A stretch of 64,000 bases of DNA from positions 79,138-143,137 of the forward strand of contig QIKP01000039.1 in the NCBI GenBank assembly GCA_003233055.1, given 5' to 3'. The notes below the pieces were generated by a model that was not told the DNA's origin, made no database searches, and saw only the letters and a program-made list of their open reading frames with translations. This DNA comes from Planctomycetaceae bacterium (GTDB taxonomy: Bacteria > Planctomycetota > Planctomycetia > Pirellulales > Lacipirellulaceae). The position numbers were made by a program, and so were the translations under genes. Positions 44,914 through 55,376 of this stretch are shown here, one piece after another (the first letter of the stretch is position 1; every line of letters begins with the position of its first letter).

Positions 44914-45612
44914 TCAAGCGCCCGATCCAGGGCGTACTTTGTATTCGTACTCCGTCAAACGAATGATTTCAACGACCTGCCCCGCTATCAGTTCGTGCTT
45001 GCCGAAGAACTCCCGGATCTCCCGATGGGCGCCGCGGAAGGTTTTGTGCCGACCCGAGATGTCGGTCGCGATTCGACCGACGCCTTGAAACTCCACGATC
45101 AGATGCTTGGGAGCGGTTTCCACGTTGCCGCCCAGGCATTCTTCTGGCCAAAATTCGTCGATCGGTTTGATGTTGATGTAGCCATTCTTGATTCCGCCAT
45201 CGCTTAACGTCGCGCGGCGAATCTCTACCGGATCCGCGATTCTCACTCGATTGAGCGGGGCCGAGACGTTCGCTTGCTGCTGTTCGATGTACGGTTTCAA
45301 AGCCAATACGGCGACCGTCGATTCGAGCCAATCGTGCTCCCAGCAGACGATCAACTCACAGCCTTCAGGATCGTGCCCATGCTTTCGGAAATTGCTGCTC
45401 TTGAACTCAAATTCAATGCGTATGCGTTCCCAGCCCCGGGCGACCCGTTTGCGAGCGGTGCAATCCGGGAACTCCGCACGAATCTCCTCAATAATGAACC
45501 CCAGTTGATGGCACGCCTTAGCAAAAACTGCCACTACACCCATTTCATTGGCTGGACCGTAAACCATCCCCTCGAAATTGATCACGTCGCCAACGATGCT
45601 TTTCTTGGCCAA
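44914..45612 (-). CDS. Predicted PD-(D/E)XK-like nuclease
   Basis: A 232 aa soluble protein. The central part has the acidic/lysine pattern of the PD-(D/E)XK fold: FPDCTARK, then RIRIEFEFKSSNF (Glu-Phe-Lys) and CELIVCWEHDW, the last typical of a family of predicted restriction-like nucleases. The N-terminus starts MAKKSIVGDVINFEGMVYGP; the C-terminal half has DGGIKNGYINI and FGKHELIAGQVVEIIRL. No methylase or other restriction partner is nearby. Function as a nuclease is inferred from the motif only. Confidence 0.6.
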   Translation of the reverse strand: MAKKSIVGDVINFEGMVYGPANEMGVVAVFAKACHQLGFIIEEIRAEFPDCTARKRVARGWERIRIEFEFKSSNFRKHGHDPEGCELIVCWEHDWLESTVAVLALKPYIEQQQANVSAPLNRVRIADPVEIRRATLSDGGIKNGYINIKPIDEFWPEECLGGNVETAPKHLIVEFQGVGRIATDISGRHKTFRGAHREIREFFGKHELIAGQVVEIIRLTEYEYKVRPGSGA

Positions 45613-45659
45613 CCAACACGCTCCTTTCTAAGTCCCGCTTCCACGCCCCGAAGTCCCGG

Positions 45660-46967
45660 TCAGTCCCGCACCCACATCCGCACCGGTTCTGTCCGCACGC
45701 AATCGAGCCGGGTGATTTCTTGGCACGCCCTGGCCGCTGCGCCTTCGGTCGTTTCGTGCGTCATCACGACGAGCGGCAAGGGATCGCCTTGGCTGGTCGC
45801 TTCGTGCTGCAAGACCGAGGCGATCGAGATGTCGTGGTCGCCAAAGGCCTGGGTCACTTTGGCAAGGACGCCTGGGTGGTCGTCGACCATCGCCCGAAAG
45901 TAGAATCGGCCCCGCGCGCCAGCGTAGGCGGCAGCAGAAACTCTTGCGGCACGGTTCGACCAGAGTTCGAGTGTCTGAAATGTCAGTTTGGTGCGACCGA
46001 CCGCCGTGTCGATAAGGTCGGCCACCACCGCCGAGGCGGTCGGCATTTGCCCCGCGCCAGGGCCGTAGAATAGGAGCCGACCAACCGCGTCGGCATCGAC
46101 TCGCACCGCGTTGAACGGTCCGCTCACCTCCGCCAAGGGGCTGCCGGCCCGGACGAGTGTCGGCGAAACGTGCAGCTCCAAGCCCCCCTGCCCCGAAACG
46201 CTTTCCACCAAGTCAGCCACGGCCAGCAGTTTGATTTTGTAGCCCATCTCTTGGGCGAACCTCACGTCGACCACGTCGAGCGTGTCGATGCCGGTGCGCG
46301 GAATATCGCCCCAATCGACGCGTGCGCCGAAGGCGAGGTGGGCGAGGATCGCCAGCTTTTGAGCCGCATCGGTACCGTCAACATCCATCGCTGGGTCGGT
46401 CTCGGCAAACCCAAGCCGCTGTGCCTCGGACACCGCCGCGGCGTAGTCGTCGCCATCGTGCATCTTAGAGAGTATAAAATTGCTCGTGCCGTTGAGGATG
46501 CCATGCAGCGACGTGATTTGATTGGCACTGAGGCACTGGCCAATGTTGGCGATGATCGGGATCCCCCCCGCGACCGACGCCTCGAACGCCACACTCCGGC
46601 CCAGTTCACGAGCGGCGTCAAAAATTTCCGGCCCATGCTCGGCGAGGAGCGCCTTGTTGGCGGTCACCACATCTTTGCCCGCCTTGAGCAGCCGGAGCAT
46701 GAGAGTCCGTGCCGGTTCGATTCCGCCGATGAGCTGCGCGACGACTTCGATCTCGGGGTCGTCGATCACCTGGTCGACGTTGTCGGTCAGGATGCCGTCG
46801 GGCAGGTCGCAGCCTCGCGGTTTTGCCAGATCGCGGACCGCCGCTTTTTCGAGCCACAGCACCCGCCCCGCGTGCCGGGCAGTCCGATCACCATGGTCGA
46901 GTAAGAGCTTCGCGACACCCGAACCAACGGTGCCGAGTCCAATAATACCAACTTTGGTTTTTTCCAC
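45660..46967 (-). CDS. hom: Homoserine dehydrogenase
   Basis: Reduces aspartate semialdehyde to homoserine for threonine and methionine synthesis. The 435 aa protein has the N-terminal Rossmann loop VGIIGLGTVGSGVAKLL, ANKALLAEHG, the substrate segment FEASVAGGIPII, HGILNGTSNFIL, the catalytic region ETDPAMDVDGTDAAQKLAIL and a C-terminal ACT domain (about 355-435) with RAMVDDHPGVLAKVTQAFGD, through which threonine may regulate it. Length is standard. It precedes the predicted nuclease on the same strand with a 47-nt gap but has no visible functional link to it. Confidence 0.95.
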   Translation of the reverse strand: MEKTKVGIIGLGTVGSGVAKLLLDHGDRTARHAGRVLWLEKAAVRDLAKPRGCDLPDGILTDNVDQVIDDPEIEVVAQLIGGIEPARTLMLRLLKAGKDVVTANKALLAEHGPEIFDAARELGRSVAFEASVAGGIPIIANIGQCLSANQITSLHGILNGTSNFILSKMHDGDDYAAAVSEAQRLGFAETDPAMDVDGTDAAQKLAILAHLAFGARVDWGDIPRTGIDTLDVVDVRFAQEMGYKIKLLAVADLVESVSGQGGLELHVSPTLVRAGSPLAEVSGPFNAVRVDADAVGRLLFYGPGAGQMPTASAVVADLIDTAVGRTKLTFQTLELWSNRAARVSAAAYAGARGRFYFRAMVDDHPGVLAKVTQAFGDHDISIASVLQHEATSQGDPLPLVVMTHETTEGAAARACQEITRLDCVRTEPVRMWVRD

Positions 46968-47240
46968 GGTGAGATCGCCTAGAACACTTCAGGAGATGGA
47001 ACGGGGTCACGAATCGGCATGAAGGAAACATGGGGACGAGCCGGTCGCATGCGATCCGTGCAAATCGTTGTCGATCCGTGGCCGAAGACAGAGGTTCCAT
47101 GGTAGTTCGCCAGTCGCCCCAACGTCAACGGGCGCGGCGGTTTGCGCTTCGTAGCGGAACGGGTAGAATCGGAGTTTCTTCGCGGGGCCGGGGACGGCCC
47201 GGCTCACATGGCTCGCTACCCCTTTTGCGATCAAGAAAAC

Positions 47241-49910
47241 ATGCCTCGATACAACTTTGCAACGATCGAACCAAAGTGGCAAGCCTTCTGGGACGACCAC
47301 CAAACCTTCGCCGCCCCGGCGATGCCCGCTTTAGCGGACGGGAAGCCAGGTCCCAAACTCTACGCTCTCGACATGTTCCCCTACCCGAGTGGTAGCGGGC
47401 TCCACGTTGGTCACCCCGAAGGGTACACCGCGACCGACATCGTTTGCCGCGCCGCACGGATGCAGGGCAAGTCGGTGCTCCACCCGATGGGCTTCGACGC
47501 CTTCGGCCTGCCGGCGGAAGAACATGCCATCAAGACGGGCGAACACCCGCGCGTGCAAACCGAGCAAAACATCGCAACGTTCCGGCGGCAACTCAAGTCG
47601 CTCGGTTTCAGTTACGACTGGGATCGCGAGATCGCGACAACCGATGTCGAGTATTTTCGCTGGACGCAATGGATCTTCCTGCAACTGTTCGATACCTGGT
47701 TCGATCACGAGGAGCAGCGGGGGCGGCCGATTAGCCAACTACCGATACCGGCAACGACGCAAGCGGAGGGGGAGAACGCGATTGCCAACTATCGGGACGA
47801 ACATCGGCTCGCGTACCAGAGTGAAGCGCCGGTGAATTGGTGCCCGGCGCTGGGCACGGTGCTGGCTAACGAGGAAGTGATCAACGGCAAGAGCGAGCGA
47901 GGGGACCACCCGGTCGAGCGCCGCCCACTCCGCCAATGGATGCTCCGCATCACCGCCTACGCCGACCGGCTGGAGAACGACCTCGAAGGACTCGACTGGC
48001 ACGAAGGAATCAAAGCCCTCCAGCGAAATTGGATCGGCCGAAGCACCGGCGCAGAGGTCGATTTCTTCGTCGGCAAAACCGTAGCCGACGACCAACGATC
48101 GACGGAGTTCGAAGCCTGGAAGGTGTCGCGTGCGAAGTCAGGCTACCCCGCCAAGCCAGAAGAGGAAGTCCTGCGGGTCTACACCACGCGGCCCGACACT
48201 CTCTACGGCGCCACCTACATGGTAATCGCTCCCGAGCACCCCTGCGTCGATCGTCTCACCACCGCGGACCATGCCGAGGCGGTCCAAGAGTACGTCCGCC
48301 AAGCTTCGTTCAAGAGCGACATGGATCGCATGGAACTCGCCAAGGAGAAGACGGGGGTTTTTACCGGCAGCTATGCCACCAACCCTGTGAGCGGCAAGCC
48401 GGTGCCGATCTGGATCGCCGACTACGTGCTGATAAGCTACGGCACTGGCGCGATCATGGCGGTACCGGCACACGATGAACGGGATTTCGAGTTCGCCAAA
48501 CAGTTTGAGATCGAGATTATTGAGGTGGTCGAGGCGCTCGATCGAGAAGAAGCCAGTAAGGGCGACGGCGCGTTCACTGGCGAAGGGGTTGCGGTCAACA
48601 GCGGCCACTACGACGGCCTCCCCACGCAAGAGTTCAAGAAGAAGATCACGGAGTCGCTCGCCGAGTCTGGCTTAGCGAGCGCGGCGGTCAACTACAAACT
48701 TCGCGACTGGCTCTTCAGCCGGCAGCGGTTCTGGGGCGAGCCCTTTCCTATTCTTCATGAACTCGACGCCGACGGCAACAAAACGGGCCGCGTCCGCGCG
48801 GTGGAGGAAGCGGAGCTGCCGGTCGACTTGCCCCACTTGGACGATTTCAAACCACACGGCCGTCCCGAGCCGCCGCTCGACAAAGCGCCCGACGACTGGC
48901 TCTACCAGGAGATCGATGGCAAACGGTACAAACGCGAAACCAACACGATGCCGCAATGGGCCGGCAGCTGTTGGTACTACTTGCGATTCTTGGACCCCAA
49001 GAACAGCAACGCCCCGATCGACCCGGAGATCGAAAAGGCGTGGATGCCGGTCGACCTTTACATCGGCGGTGCAGAGCACGCGGTGCTGCACCTGCTCTAT
49101 GCCCGATTCTGGCACAAGGTGCTTTTCGATCGCGGCGTCGTCTCGACCTGCGAGCCGTTTCAGAAGCTGGTGAATCAAGGAATGATCCTGGGCGAAAACA
49201 ACGAGAAGATGTCGAAGAGCCGGGGGAATGTCATCAACCCCGACGACGTGACCAGCGAGTACGGTGCCGACAGTCTCCGGCTCTACGAGATGTTCATGGG
49301 CCCCCTCGAAGCGACGAAGCCTTGGAACATGCAAGGCGTGAGCGGCGTTTACAACTTTCTCGGCCGGGCGTGGCGGCTGATCGTTGACGAACGGGCCGAG
49401 ACCATGTCGCTTAGCACGGGCATCGTCGATTCGGAACCGACGGTCGACCAACTTCGAGTGCTCCACAAGACGATTCAGGCGGTGACCAACGACATCGACA
49501 CGCTCTCGTTCAACACGGCGATCGCCCGGATGATGGAGTTTGTCAACTTCTTCACCAAGGAACAGAGCGTACCACGAGCGTGCGCCGAGCCGTTCGTGCT
49601 GCTACTGGCCCCTTTTGCGCCGCATATTGCCGAAGAATTGTGGCAATCCCTGGGCCACAACGGTACACTGGCGTACGAGCCATGGCCCGAGTCGGATCCG
49701 GCGCTCGCCAAAGACGACACGGTTGAAATCCCGGTTCAGGTCAACGGGAAGGTAAAGAGCCGGGTCGAAGTTGCCGCCGGTGCCGACCAAGAGGCGACCG
49801 AAGCGGCCGCTCGTGGCGACGCCAAGGTGGCGGAGTGGATCGCCGGCAAGGAACTTATCAAACTGATTGTGGTACCAGGGAAGCTCGTCAATTTTGTGGT
49901 GAAGGGCTAA
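47241..49910 (+). CDS. leuS: Leucyl-tRNA synthetase
   Basis: Class I synthetase, 889 aa. The HIGH-like motif is [12 protein letters not shown] near residue 54, the KMSKS motif is [16 protein letters not shown] near 655, and the CP1 editing domain contains [14 protein letters not shown] and later [12 protein letters not shown]. The catalytic core includes the segment [17 protein letters not shown] at 47241 gives [13 protein letters not shown], the usual N-terminus; the frame is open 99 nt further upstream. glgC follows 22 nt after the stop. A CCGCTTTAGCGG palindrome occurs within the first codons at 47326-47337. Confidence 0.97.
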   Translation: MPRYNFATIEPKWQAFWDDHQTFAAPAMPALADGKPGPKLYALDMFPYPSGSGLHVGHPEGYTATDIVCRAARMQGKSVLHPMGFDAFGLPAEEHAIKTGEHPRVQTEQNIATFRRQLKSLGFSYDWDREIATTDVEYFRWTQWIFLQLFDTWFDHEEQRGRPISQLPIPATTQAEGENAIANYRDEHRLAYQSEAPVNWCPALGTVLANEEVINGKSERGDHPVERRPLRQWMLRITAYADRLENDLEGLDWHEGIKALQRNWIGRSTGAEVDFFVGKTVADDQRSTEFEAWKVSRAKSGYPAKPEEEVLRVYTTRPDTLYGATYMVIAPEHPCVDRLTTADHAEAVQEYVRQASFKSDMDRMELAKEKTGVFTGSYATNPVSGKPVPIWIADYVLISYGTGAIMAVPAHDERDFEFAKQFEIEIIEVVEALDREEASKGDGAFTGEGVAVNSGHYDGLPTQEFKKKITESLAESGLASAAVNYKLRDWLFSRQRFWGEPFPILHELDADGNKTGRVRAVEEAELPVDLPHLDDFKPHGRPEPPLDKAPDDWLYQEIDGKRYKRETNTMPQWAGSCWYYLRFLDPKNSNAPIDPEIEKAWMPVDLYIGGAEHAVLHLLYARFWHKVLFDRGVVSTCEPFQKLVNQGMILGENNEKMSKSRGNVINPDDVTSEYGADSLRLYEMFMGPLEATKPWNMQGVSGVYNFLGRAWRLIVDERAETMSLSTGIVDSEPTVDQLRVLHKTIQAVTNDIDTLSFNTAIARMMEFVNFFTKEQSVPRACAEPFVLLLAPFAPHIAEELWQSLGHNGTLAYEPWPESDPALAKDDTVEIPVQVNGKVKSRVEVAAGADQEATEAAARGDAKVAEWIAGKELIKLIVVPGKLVNFVVKG

Positions 49911-49932
49911 CGCTCAAGGGGAGGAACAACTC

Positions 49933-51231
49933 ATGAAAAACGTCGTTGCAGTGATTCTTGGCGGAGGACGTGGAACGAGGCTCCAGCCCCTGACGACGCA
50001 TCGCTCAAAGCCAGCGGTGCCGCTCGGGGGCAAGTATCGCCTGATCGACATCCCCATTTCTAACTGCATCAACAGTGGCATCAACAAATGCTACGTGCTG
50101 ACCCAATTCATGTCGGTTAGCCTGCATAGCCATATTCGTGGAACGTATCGCTTTGACGCTTTTAGCGGTGGGTTTGTCGAGATACTCGCCGCTCAGCAGA
50201 CGCTCGCCGACGATGGAGATGCCGATTGGTTTCAGGGAACGGCCGACGCGGTGCGCAAGACCTTTCGCTATTTCAGTCGCACGAATGTCGACTACGTCTT
50301 AATCCTATCGGGCGACCAGCTCTATCGAATGGACTTCGAAAAGATGCTCCAAACGCATGTCGATAGCGGCGCGGCGGTCACCATGGCCGCCAAGCCGGTG
50401 CATCGGCATGAAGCGACTGGCCTGGGGATCATGAAGGTCGACAAGTCGGGGCGGATTATTGACTTCGTCGAAAAGCCGACCTCCGAGGCGGAGCTGGACC
50501 ATGTCGCCATGGACCCTGCCTGGATCGATTCTCTTGGCGTCACCGCCAACGGTCGGGAATGCATGGCCAGCATGGGGATTTATTTGTTCAGCGCCGACAG
50601 GCTGGTGGAGGCCCTGACCGAGTCGAGCAAGCCCGACTTTGGCAAAGACATTCTTCCGCAAGCGATTCGCAGTCGCCACGTGCAGCTCCATCCCTTCGAC
50701 GATTACTGGGAAGACATCGGCACCATCCGTTCCTTCTACGAGGCCAATCTTGCCCTTACCAGACCCGACGCGCCTTTCGATTTATCGATGGCCGATGCGC
50801 CCCTTTACAGCCGCCCCCGTTTCTTGCCACCGACGCGTGTAGACGATGCCCAGATCAAGGGAAGCTTGATCGCCGACGGCTGTACGATCCATTCCGGTGC
50901 GAAGATCGAGAACAGCATCATCGGCCTGCGATGTCAGATCGGGGCGAATGTCACGATCCGCAATTCCGTGGTCATGGGTGCCGACTATTTCGAGTCCCAG
51001 GAAAAGGTGGCCCAAAATGCGGTGGAAGGGTCCCCTTGGCTTGGGATTGGCGAAGGAGCGGTCATCGATCAAGCGATCATCGACAAGAACGTGCGAGTCG
51101 GTGCGGGAGCGGTCTTGGCAGGAGATGACGGCAAAAAAGATGCCGATTTGTCCCACAATTGCTTCCTTCGCGATGGAATCTTCGTCGCCTCCAAAGCGAC
51201 GGTCGTCCCCAATGGATGGAATGCCCGGTAG
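49933..51231 (+). CDS. glgC: Glucose-1-phosphate adenylyltransferase
   Basis: Makes ADP-glucose for glycogen. The 432 aa product has the nucleotide loop VILGGGRGTRLQPLTTHRSK, the PLGGKYRLIDIPISNC motif, LTQFMSVSLHSHI, WFQGTADAVR, the SGDQLYRMD catalytic segment and a C-terminal left-handed beta-helix with hexapeptide repeats (CTIHSGAKIENSIIGLRC). ATG at 49933 follows GGGGAGG 9 nt upstream. It lies 22 nt after leuS and may be read on from it. A GH57 glucan enzyme at 31.2 kb could act in the same pathway. Confidence 0.95.
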   Translation: MKNVVAVILGGGRGTRLQPLTTHRSKPAVPLGGKYRLIDIPISNCINSGINKCYVLTQFMSVSLHSHIRGTYRFDAFSGGFVEILAAQQTLADDGDADWFQGTADAVRKTFRYFSRTNVDYVLILSGDQLYRMDFEKMLQTHVDSGAAVTMAAKPVHRHEATGLGIMKVDKSGRIIDFVEKPTSEAELDHVAMDPAWIDSLGVTANGRECMASMGIYLFSADRLVEALTESSKPDFGKDILPQAIRSRHVQLHPFDDYWEDIGTIRSFYEANLALTRPDAPFDLSMADAPLYSRPRFLPPTRVDDAQIKGSLIADGCTIHSGAKIENSIIGLRCQIGANVTIRNSVVMGADYFESQEKVAQNAVEGSPWLGIGEGAVIDQAIIDKNVRVGAGAVLAGDDGKKDADLSHNCFLRDGIFVASKATVVPNGWNAR

Positions 51232-51408
51232 GAAATACCGTGCCCGTCCCGTCCGCAAAGTCGCCCCTCGGTGGGTGGGCACCGGGCCCGAGCGTGGACG
51301 GTTTGACCATCGTATGGCATAATTGGGGTCGGTGACTTCCAGGTCGTCTGCCGCTCGTTGATGGAGAGCGGCGTGCGGCCTCTCCTCCCTTTCGCAGGCA
51401 AGACCGGC

Positions 51409-52302
51409 ATGGATTTTTATTCGATGAATCCGGAGACAACCCTTCCGGAGGCAACCCTGGCCCGCCGCCGTGCATGGTCTTTCGGTGCAGCGTTCGTCGG
51501 TGCGATGCTCTTCCTTACCGCCTTCGCCTTCGCCCAAGACTTGTCGGAAGAAATCCCAACGGACGACACTCCCGATCTCGTACCACAGCGAGAGGGTCTG
51601 ACCATCGAACCTTACACGGGGCCCCCGATCTTTCTCCCCGATCCGCCACCGGTGATCGCCGCCAAAGAAGTAAAAACAACCCTACACAAAGAGTATTTCG
51701 ATCCCGAGACAAAAAAGAATTTGCGCATCGAGCGGAGCGTGGTTCAATACTCCGACGATAGCATCAAGAACCATGGCGTCTATCGCGAGTTCTACGAGAG
51801 TGGACAAGTCTTTGTCGAAGGGCACTTTGATCGTGGTGTACCGGCCGACGATTGGAAATACTTCCATGAAAACGGGTCCGAAGCCAAGAGCGTTTCCTAC
51901 GAAGAAGGGTTGCTGAGTGGGGTGGTTGAAAACCGACGCGCTGACGGGACCTTGAAGACCCGCCACGAATTCGCTCGCGGAAAACGAATGGGGACTTGGG
52001 AAACCTACGACAAAACAGGAGAGCTCCTCCTGCGAGAGGAACACTATCTAGATGGCACACCAGATGGCTTGTGGCAAACCTGGCACACGAACGGACAAAA
52101 AAAGCAGCAGACTCCGTTCGTCAATGGACACAAACACGGAACCATTATCCAATGGAGCGAAGAAGGAAGGAAAAAAGCCGAAGTGGCATTCACAAAGGGA
52201 AAGCGGCATGGCAAGGCCCACCTCTGGCCAGCCGACGGTCGGCATCTTGTCCAAGAATACAAGGAGGGGAAACTAGTCGTCACGAAGGTCGTGGCGGAAT
52301 AA
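51409..52302 (+). CDS. YwqK/MORN-repeat-like surface or exported protein
   Basis: A 297 aa product with an N-terminal signal or anchor (WSFGAAFVGAMLFLTAFAFA), a Pro/Asp-rich linker (40-95) and about six to seven short repeats of the YwqK type, for example YREFYESGQVFVEGHFDRGV, DDWKYFHENGSEAKSV, GLWQTWHTNGQKKQQTPF and GTIIQWSEEGRKKAEVAF. YwqK-family proteins are sometimes annotated as antitoxins, but no toxin gene is seen here. The repeats probably form a beta-solenoid. The start at 51409 (MDFYSMNP) is tentative. Confidence 0.8.
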   Translation: MDFYSMNPETTLPEATLARRRAWSFGAAFVGAMLFLTAFAFAQDLSEEIPTDDTPDLVPQREGLTIEPYTGPPIFLPDPPPVIAAKEVKTTLHKEYFDPETKKNLRIERSVVQYSDDSIKNHGVYREFYESGQVFVEGHFDRGVPADDWKYFHENGSEAKSVSYEEGLLSGVVENRRADGTLKTRHEFARGKRMGTWETYDKTGELLLREEHYLDGTPDGLWQTWHTNGQKKQQTPFVNGHKHGTIIQWSEEGRKKAEVAFTKGKRHGKAHLWPADGRHLVQEYKEGKLVVTKVVAE

Positions 52303-52401
52303 CGAGAAAATCGGTTCCAACGGGAGCCGTCACGCGCGTGTTCGGCCCATCTCATTTCAAGATTCCTTCTAAAACCACTCGGAGTGGCGCCGAACTTTTC
52401 C

Positions 52402-54474
52402 ATGCCCCAATCGCCTACCGATTCCACCGATCCGAAGCCAAGCTCCCCTGACTCCAAGGAGCCATCGCCCAGCAGCAGCCGGATCGGTGGGCCCCCTGTT
52501 TGGATGTTGCTCCTTCTGCTGGTTGGTTCGCTCCTGATGCTTTCACAGTGGATGGCCGAAACGCCGTCAAAAATCACCTACTCGTTCTTCGACCAGCAGG
52601 TCCAAGAAGGCAATGTTCGGATTATCGAGATCCGAGGCCAACAGGTGTTTGGCGAATTTCGTATCCCTCCACTCGCCTCGAAGCTCCAAGCAGAGATCCA
52701 TCCCTCCAAAGAAACAGCAGGCGATACAACACCTGGCGAAAGTACAACGAACTCCGGCGACGACCTTCAGCCGAGCGACCTCACCAAGCGACTGGACAAA
52801 AAATTCGTCGTCACGCTCCTTCATCCTTGGCCCGAGGATGAACTCTTTCGCTTCTGGAGAAAACATGGCGTCGACTCGATCGATCCCAATCCACCTGCTG
52901 ACTATGGCAACCTCCTTTACGCGATTTGGCTCGTGATCTTAGTCGCGATGATGGTGGGCATGTGGTACTTCTTCATGCGATCCCGGGATCAAATGATGGG
53001 GGGAGGGATGCTTGGCAGCATCACTCGTAGCCCAGCCCGGCGATACGACAACGAGGAGGGAAAAAGAACGACTTTTGACGACGTCGCCGGACTCGATGGG
53101 GTCAAGCGTGACTTAAAGGAAGTGGTCGAATTCCTCAAGGATCCCGAGAAGTTTCAGCGGCTCGGGGCCCGCGTCCCCAAGGGCGTGCTCCTGATGGGCC
53201 CACCCGGCACCGGCAAAACCTTGCTCGCCAAAGCGGTAGCGGGCGAGGCGGATGTTCCTTTCTTTTCAATCAATGGATCGGAGTTCATCCAGCTCTTCGT
53301 CGGCGTCGGTGCAAGCCGAGTGCGCGATATGTTTAAGACGGCCAAAGCAGCCGCGCCTGCGATCCTCTTCATTGACGAAATCGATGCGGTCGGCCGTCAG
53401 CGGGGGGCAGGGCTCGGCGGCGGGCATGATGAACGGGAGCAGACGCTCAACCAAATCCTCAGCGAAATGGATGGCTTTACCCCCACCACCAGCGTTATCC
53501 TTATCGCCGCAACCAACCGACCCGACGTACTCGATCCCGCCTTGCTCCGCCCAGGCCGGTTCGATCGCCACGTCACCGTCGATAGGCCCACCGTCGCTGC
53601 CCGCAAACAACTCTTCGAGGTCCACACCCGCGAAATGCCGATCGCCGACGATGTCGACTTCGATCGACTCGCCCGCGCTACGGTCGGACTTACCGGTGCC
53701 GACATTCGCAATCTGGCCAATGAAGCCGCCCTGTGGGCCACGCGAAACAACCAGGATGTCGTCACCAACGATGACTTTGAGTTCGCCCGAGACAAGGTCC
53801 TCATGGGCGCGCGAAGAGACGACGTGCTTACCGAAGACGAGAAACGGATTACTGCCTATCACGAAGTGGGGCATACGCTGCTCGCCTGGTTCCTTCCTGG
53901 ATGCGATCGTGTCCACAAAGTCACGATCATCCCACGAGGTCGCTCGCTTGGCGTGACGCAGCTTGTCGCCGAAGAAGATCGGCACAACATGAGCGAGCAC
54001 CAAATGCATGCCATGCTCGCGATGGTGCTTGGCGGAAGAACGGCCGAGAAGATCGTCTTCGATGAATACAGCGCCGGCGCTGAAAACGACTTGATGCGAG
54101 CTACCGACATGGCGAGAAAAATGGTCACCCTCTGGGGAATGAGCGAGCGGCTCGGACCGGTCGCCTACCAGAAAAGCGACGACAACCCGTTTCTCGGACG
54201 CGAGATGGCCCACGAACATCGCCAGCATAGCGAACACACCGCCCAGATCATCGACGAGGAAGTCGCCAAAATTCTCCATGCAGCCGCCGACCGCGCCAAA
54301 CAAACGCTCGACGAACACTCCGACCACCTCACCTCGCTCTCCGAAGCGTTGCTGGAAAGCGAAGTCCTCGACGAGGACCAAATCCGAGCCATCATCGGTC
54401 CTTCCGTGCATCAAAAGACAAAGCCCTTGAGCGCTATCTCCAGCCCCCTCACCCTCCGGCACCACGATCCCTAG
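52402..54474 (+). CDS. ftsH: ATP-dependent zinc metalloprotease FtsH
   Basis: Membrane-bound AAA+ protease that degrades membrane and regulatory proteins. The 690 aa product shows TM1 ([19 protein letters not shown]), a periplasmic FtsH-extracellular-like loop (about 60-165), TM2 ([19 protein letters not shown]), the Walker A motif GPPGTGKT, Walker [11 protein letters not shown], the second region of homology [19 protein letters not shown] and the zinc-protease motif HEVGH with the later Asp in [13 protein letters not shown]. The C-terminus is a coiled tail. ATG at 52402 is chosen (GTG at 52384 also possible). Its 3' end abuts the 55-nt dispersed repeat. Confidence 0.97.
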   Translation: MPQSPTDSTDPKPSSPDSKEPSPSSSRIGGPPVWMLLLLLVGSLLMLSQWMAETPSKITYSFFDQQVQEGNVRIIEIRGQQVFGEFRIPPLASKLQAEIHPSKETAGDTTPGESTTNSGDDLQPSDLTKRLDKKFVVTLLHPWPEDELFRFWRKHGVDSIDPNPPADYGNLLYAIWLVILVAMMVGMWYFFMRSRDQMMGGGMLGSITRSPARRYDNEEGKRTTFDDVAGLDGVKRDLKEVVEFLKDPEKFQRLGARVPKGVLLMGPPGTGKTLLAKAVAGEADVPFFSINGSEFIQLFVGVGASRVRDMFKTAKAAAPAILFIDEIDAVGRQRGAGLGGGHDEREQTLNQILSEMDGFTPTTSVILIAATNRPDVLDPALLRPGRFDRHVTVDRPTVAARKQLFEVHTREMPIADDVDFDRLARATVGLTGADIRNLANEAALWATRNNQDVVTNDDFEFARDKVLMGARRDDVLTEDEKRITAYHEVGHTLLAWFLPGCDRVHKVTIIPRGRSLGVTQLVAEEDRHNMSEHQMHAMLAMVLGGRTAEKIVFDEYSAGAENDLMRATDMARKMVTLWGMSERLGPVAYQKSDDNPFLGREMAHEHRQHSEHTAQIIDEEVAKILHAAADRAKQTLDEHSDHLTSLSEALLESEVLDEDQIRAIIGPSVHQKTKPLSAISSPLTLRHHDP

Positions 54475-54476
54475 AG

Positions 54477-54531
54477 CTTGCCGGTTCTGCGGAAAGAAGG
54501 AACCGTTCACGGAAGCCGAGGGAGGAAGAAC
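54477..54531. repeat. 55-nt dispersed repeat, copy 2
   Basis: Starts 3 nt after the ftsH stop codon and matches 44714-44768 with two mismatches. It is an AACCGTTCACGG-family sequence and continues into AGGAAGAACGGG. Confidence 0.9.
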
Positions 54532-54637
54532 GGGTCGGCCCCGACTTCAAGGGTTTCTTCCACTTCGACTACTTCTCGGCCAATTGCTCATTCGCCCGTC
54601 AAGCCGGGAACGGTTACTATTTTTTGTGTCGGCTCCG

Positions 54638-55147
54638 CTATCCCCTCTTTTTCGCTTCGTGTACCAAGTGCGCCAGCTCTGGTGCGATCAATTTCTCCAC
54701 GGCGAGACGCACCGCCGCCATCGAGCCTGGCATGGTGAGCACGACGGTTGTTTCGCAGACGCCACCAACGGCGCGGCTGAGCATCGCGGCAGCGCCGATC
54801 TGGTCGTAGCTGAGCATGCGGAAGAGTTCGCCGTAGCCGGGGATTGGTTTCGTGAGGAGGTCGCGGATCGTTTCAAAAGTTTGATCGCGCGGCGCGATGC
54901 CAGTGCCACCAGTGAGCAAGACCGCGTCAATCGCCGGGTCGCCGACCGACTGGCGAACGCTGGCCTCGATCCGTGCCGGTTCGTCGGGCACGATCTGCCG
55001 ATCGGTGACCTGGTGCCCGGCAGCGGTGAGGAGGCTGGCAAGCAGCGCCCCGCCTCGATCGGTTTCGAGCGACCGGGTGTCGCTCACGGTCAGCAAGGCA
55101 CAGGCGACGGACGGTGGTGCCTCTTGATGGTGCTGATCGACGGACAT
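54638..55147 (-). CDS. moaB: Molybdenum cofactor biosynthesis protein, MoaB/Mog-like
   Basis: Adenylylates molybdopterin before molybdate insertion. The 169 aa product shows ALLTVSDTRSLETDRGG near residue 17, the VLLTGGTGIAPRDQTFE substrate loop (about 95-111) with the conserved Asp, and LPGSMAAVRLAVEKLIAPEL-type ending (MPGSMAAVRLAVEKL). These match the MoaB/MogA family fold. No other moa or mob gene is in the window. Confidence 0.92.
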   Translation of the reverse strand: MSVDQHHQEAPPSVACALLTVSDTRSLETDRGGALLASLLTAAGHQVTDRQIVPDEPARIEASVRQSVGDPAIDAVLLTGGTGIAPRDQTFETIRDLLTKPIPGYGELFRMLSYDQIGAAAMLSRAVGGVCETTVVLTMPGSMAAVRLAVEKLIAPELAHLVHEAKKRG

Positions 55148-55173
55148 GGCAGAAGGGGGCAGTTTTCAGGTAG

Positions 55174-55195
55174 CCGACGAGCTACGCCTCGTCGG
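55174..55195. repeat. Dispersed CCGACGAG...CTCGTCGG repeat (copy 3)
   Basis: CCGACGAG-CTACGC-CTCGTCGG, a perfect 8-bp stem with a 6-nt loop, just upstream of the moaB-like start and divergent from the HEAT-repeat gene. Confidence 0.75.
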
Positions 55196-55304
55196 AAATA
55201 GCGGCAAAATCAGCAGGGCCGGAAAATGGTCGCCCCCGTGCATGGGAGCCCGTATAATAGAGCATCGACTCCCCGATTTCCAGCGAGTGCTTTGACGATT
55301 CTTA

Positions 55305-55328
55305 GCCTCAGCCAAGCTTGGTTGAGGC
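55305..55328. repeat. AAGCTT-centred palindrome (copy 3)
   Basis: GCCTCAGCCAAG and its near-complement CTTGGTTGAGGC; one mismatch. Upstream of the HEAT-repeat gene. Confidence 0.8.
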
Positions 55329-55376
55329 AACGGGAAGCGACGGACAACGAACAGTCAAGACATTTTTTGCCGGCGA

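Noticed and set aside
51409..52302. Toxin-antitoxin annotation for the YwqK-like gene
   Set aside because: The family name is sometimes used, but no toxin gene is adjacent and the repeats look like a structural or surface solenoid.
53266..54510. Open frame antisense to ftsH (414 codons)
   Set aside because: A mirror of a high-GC gene; no signals or motifs.
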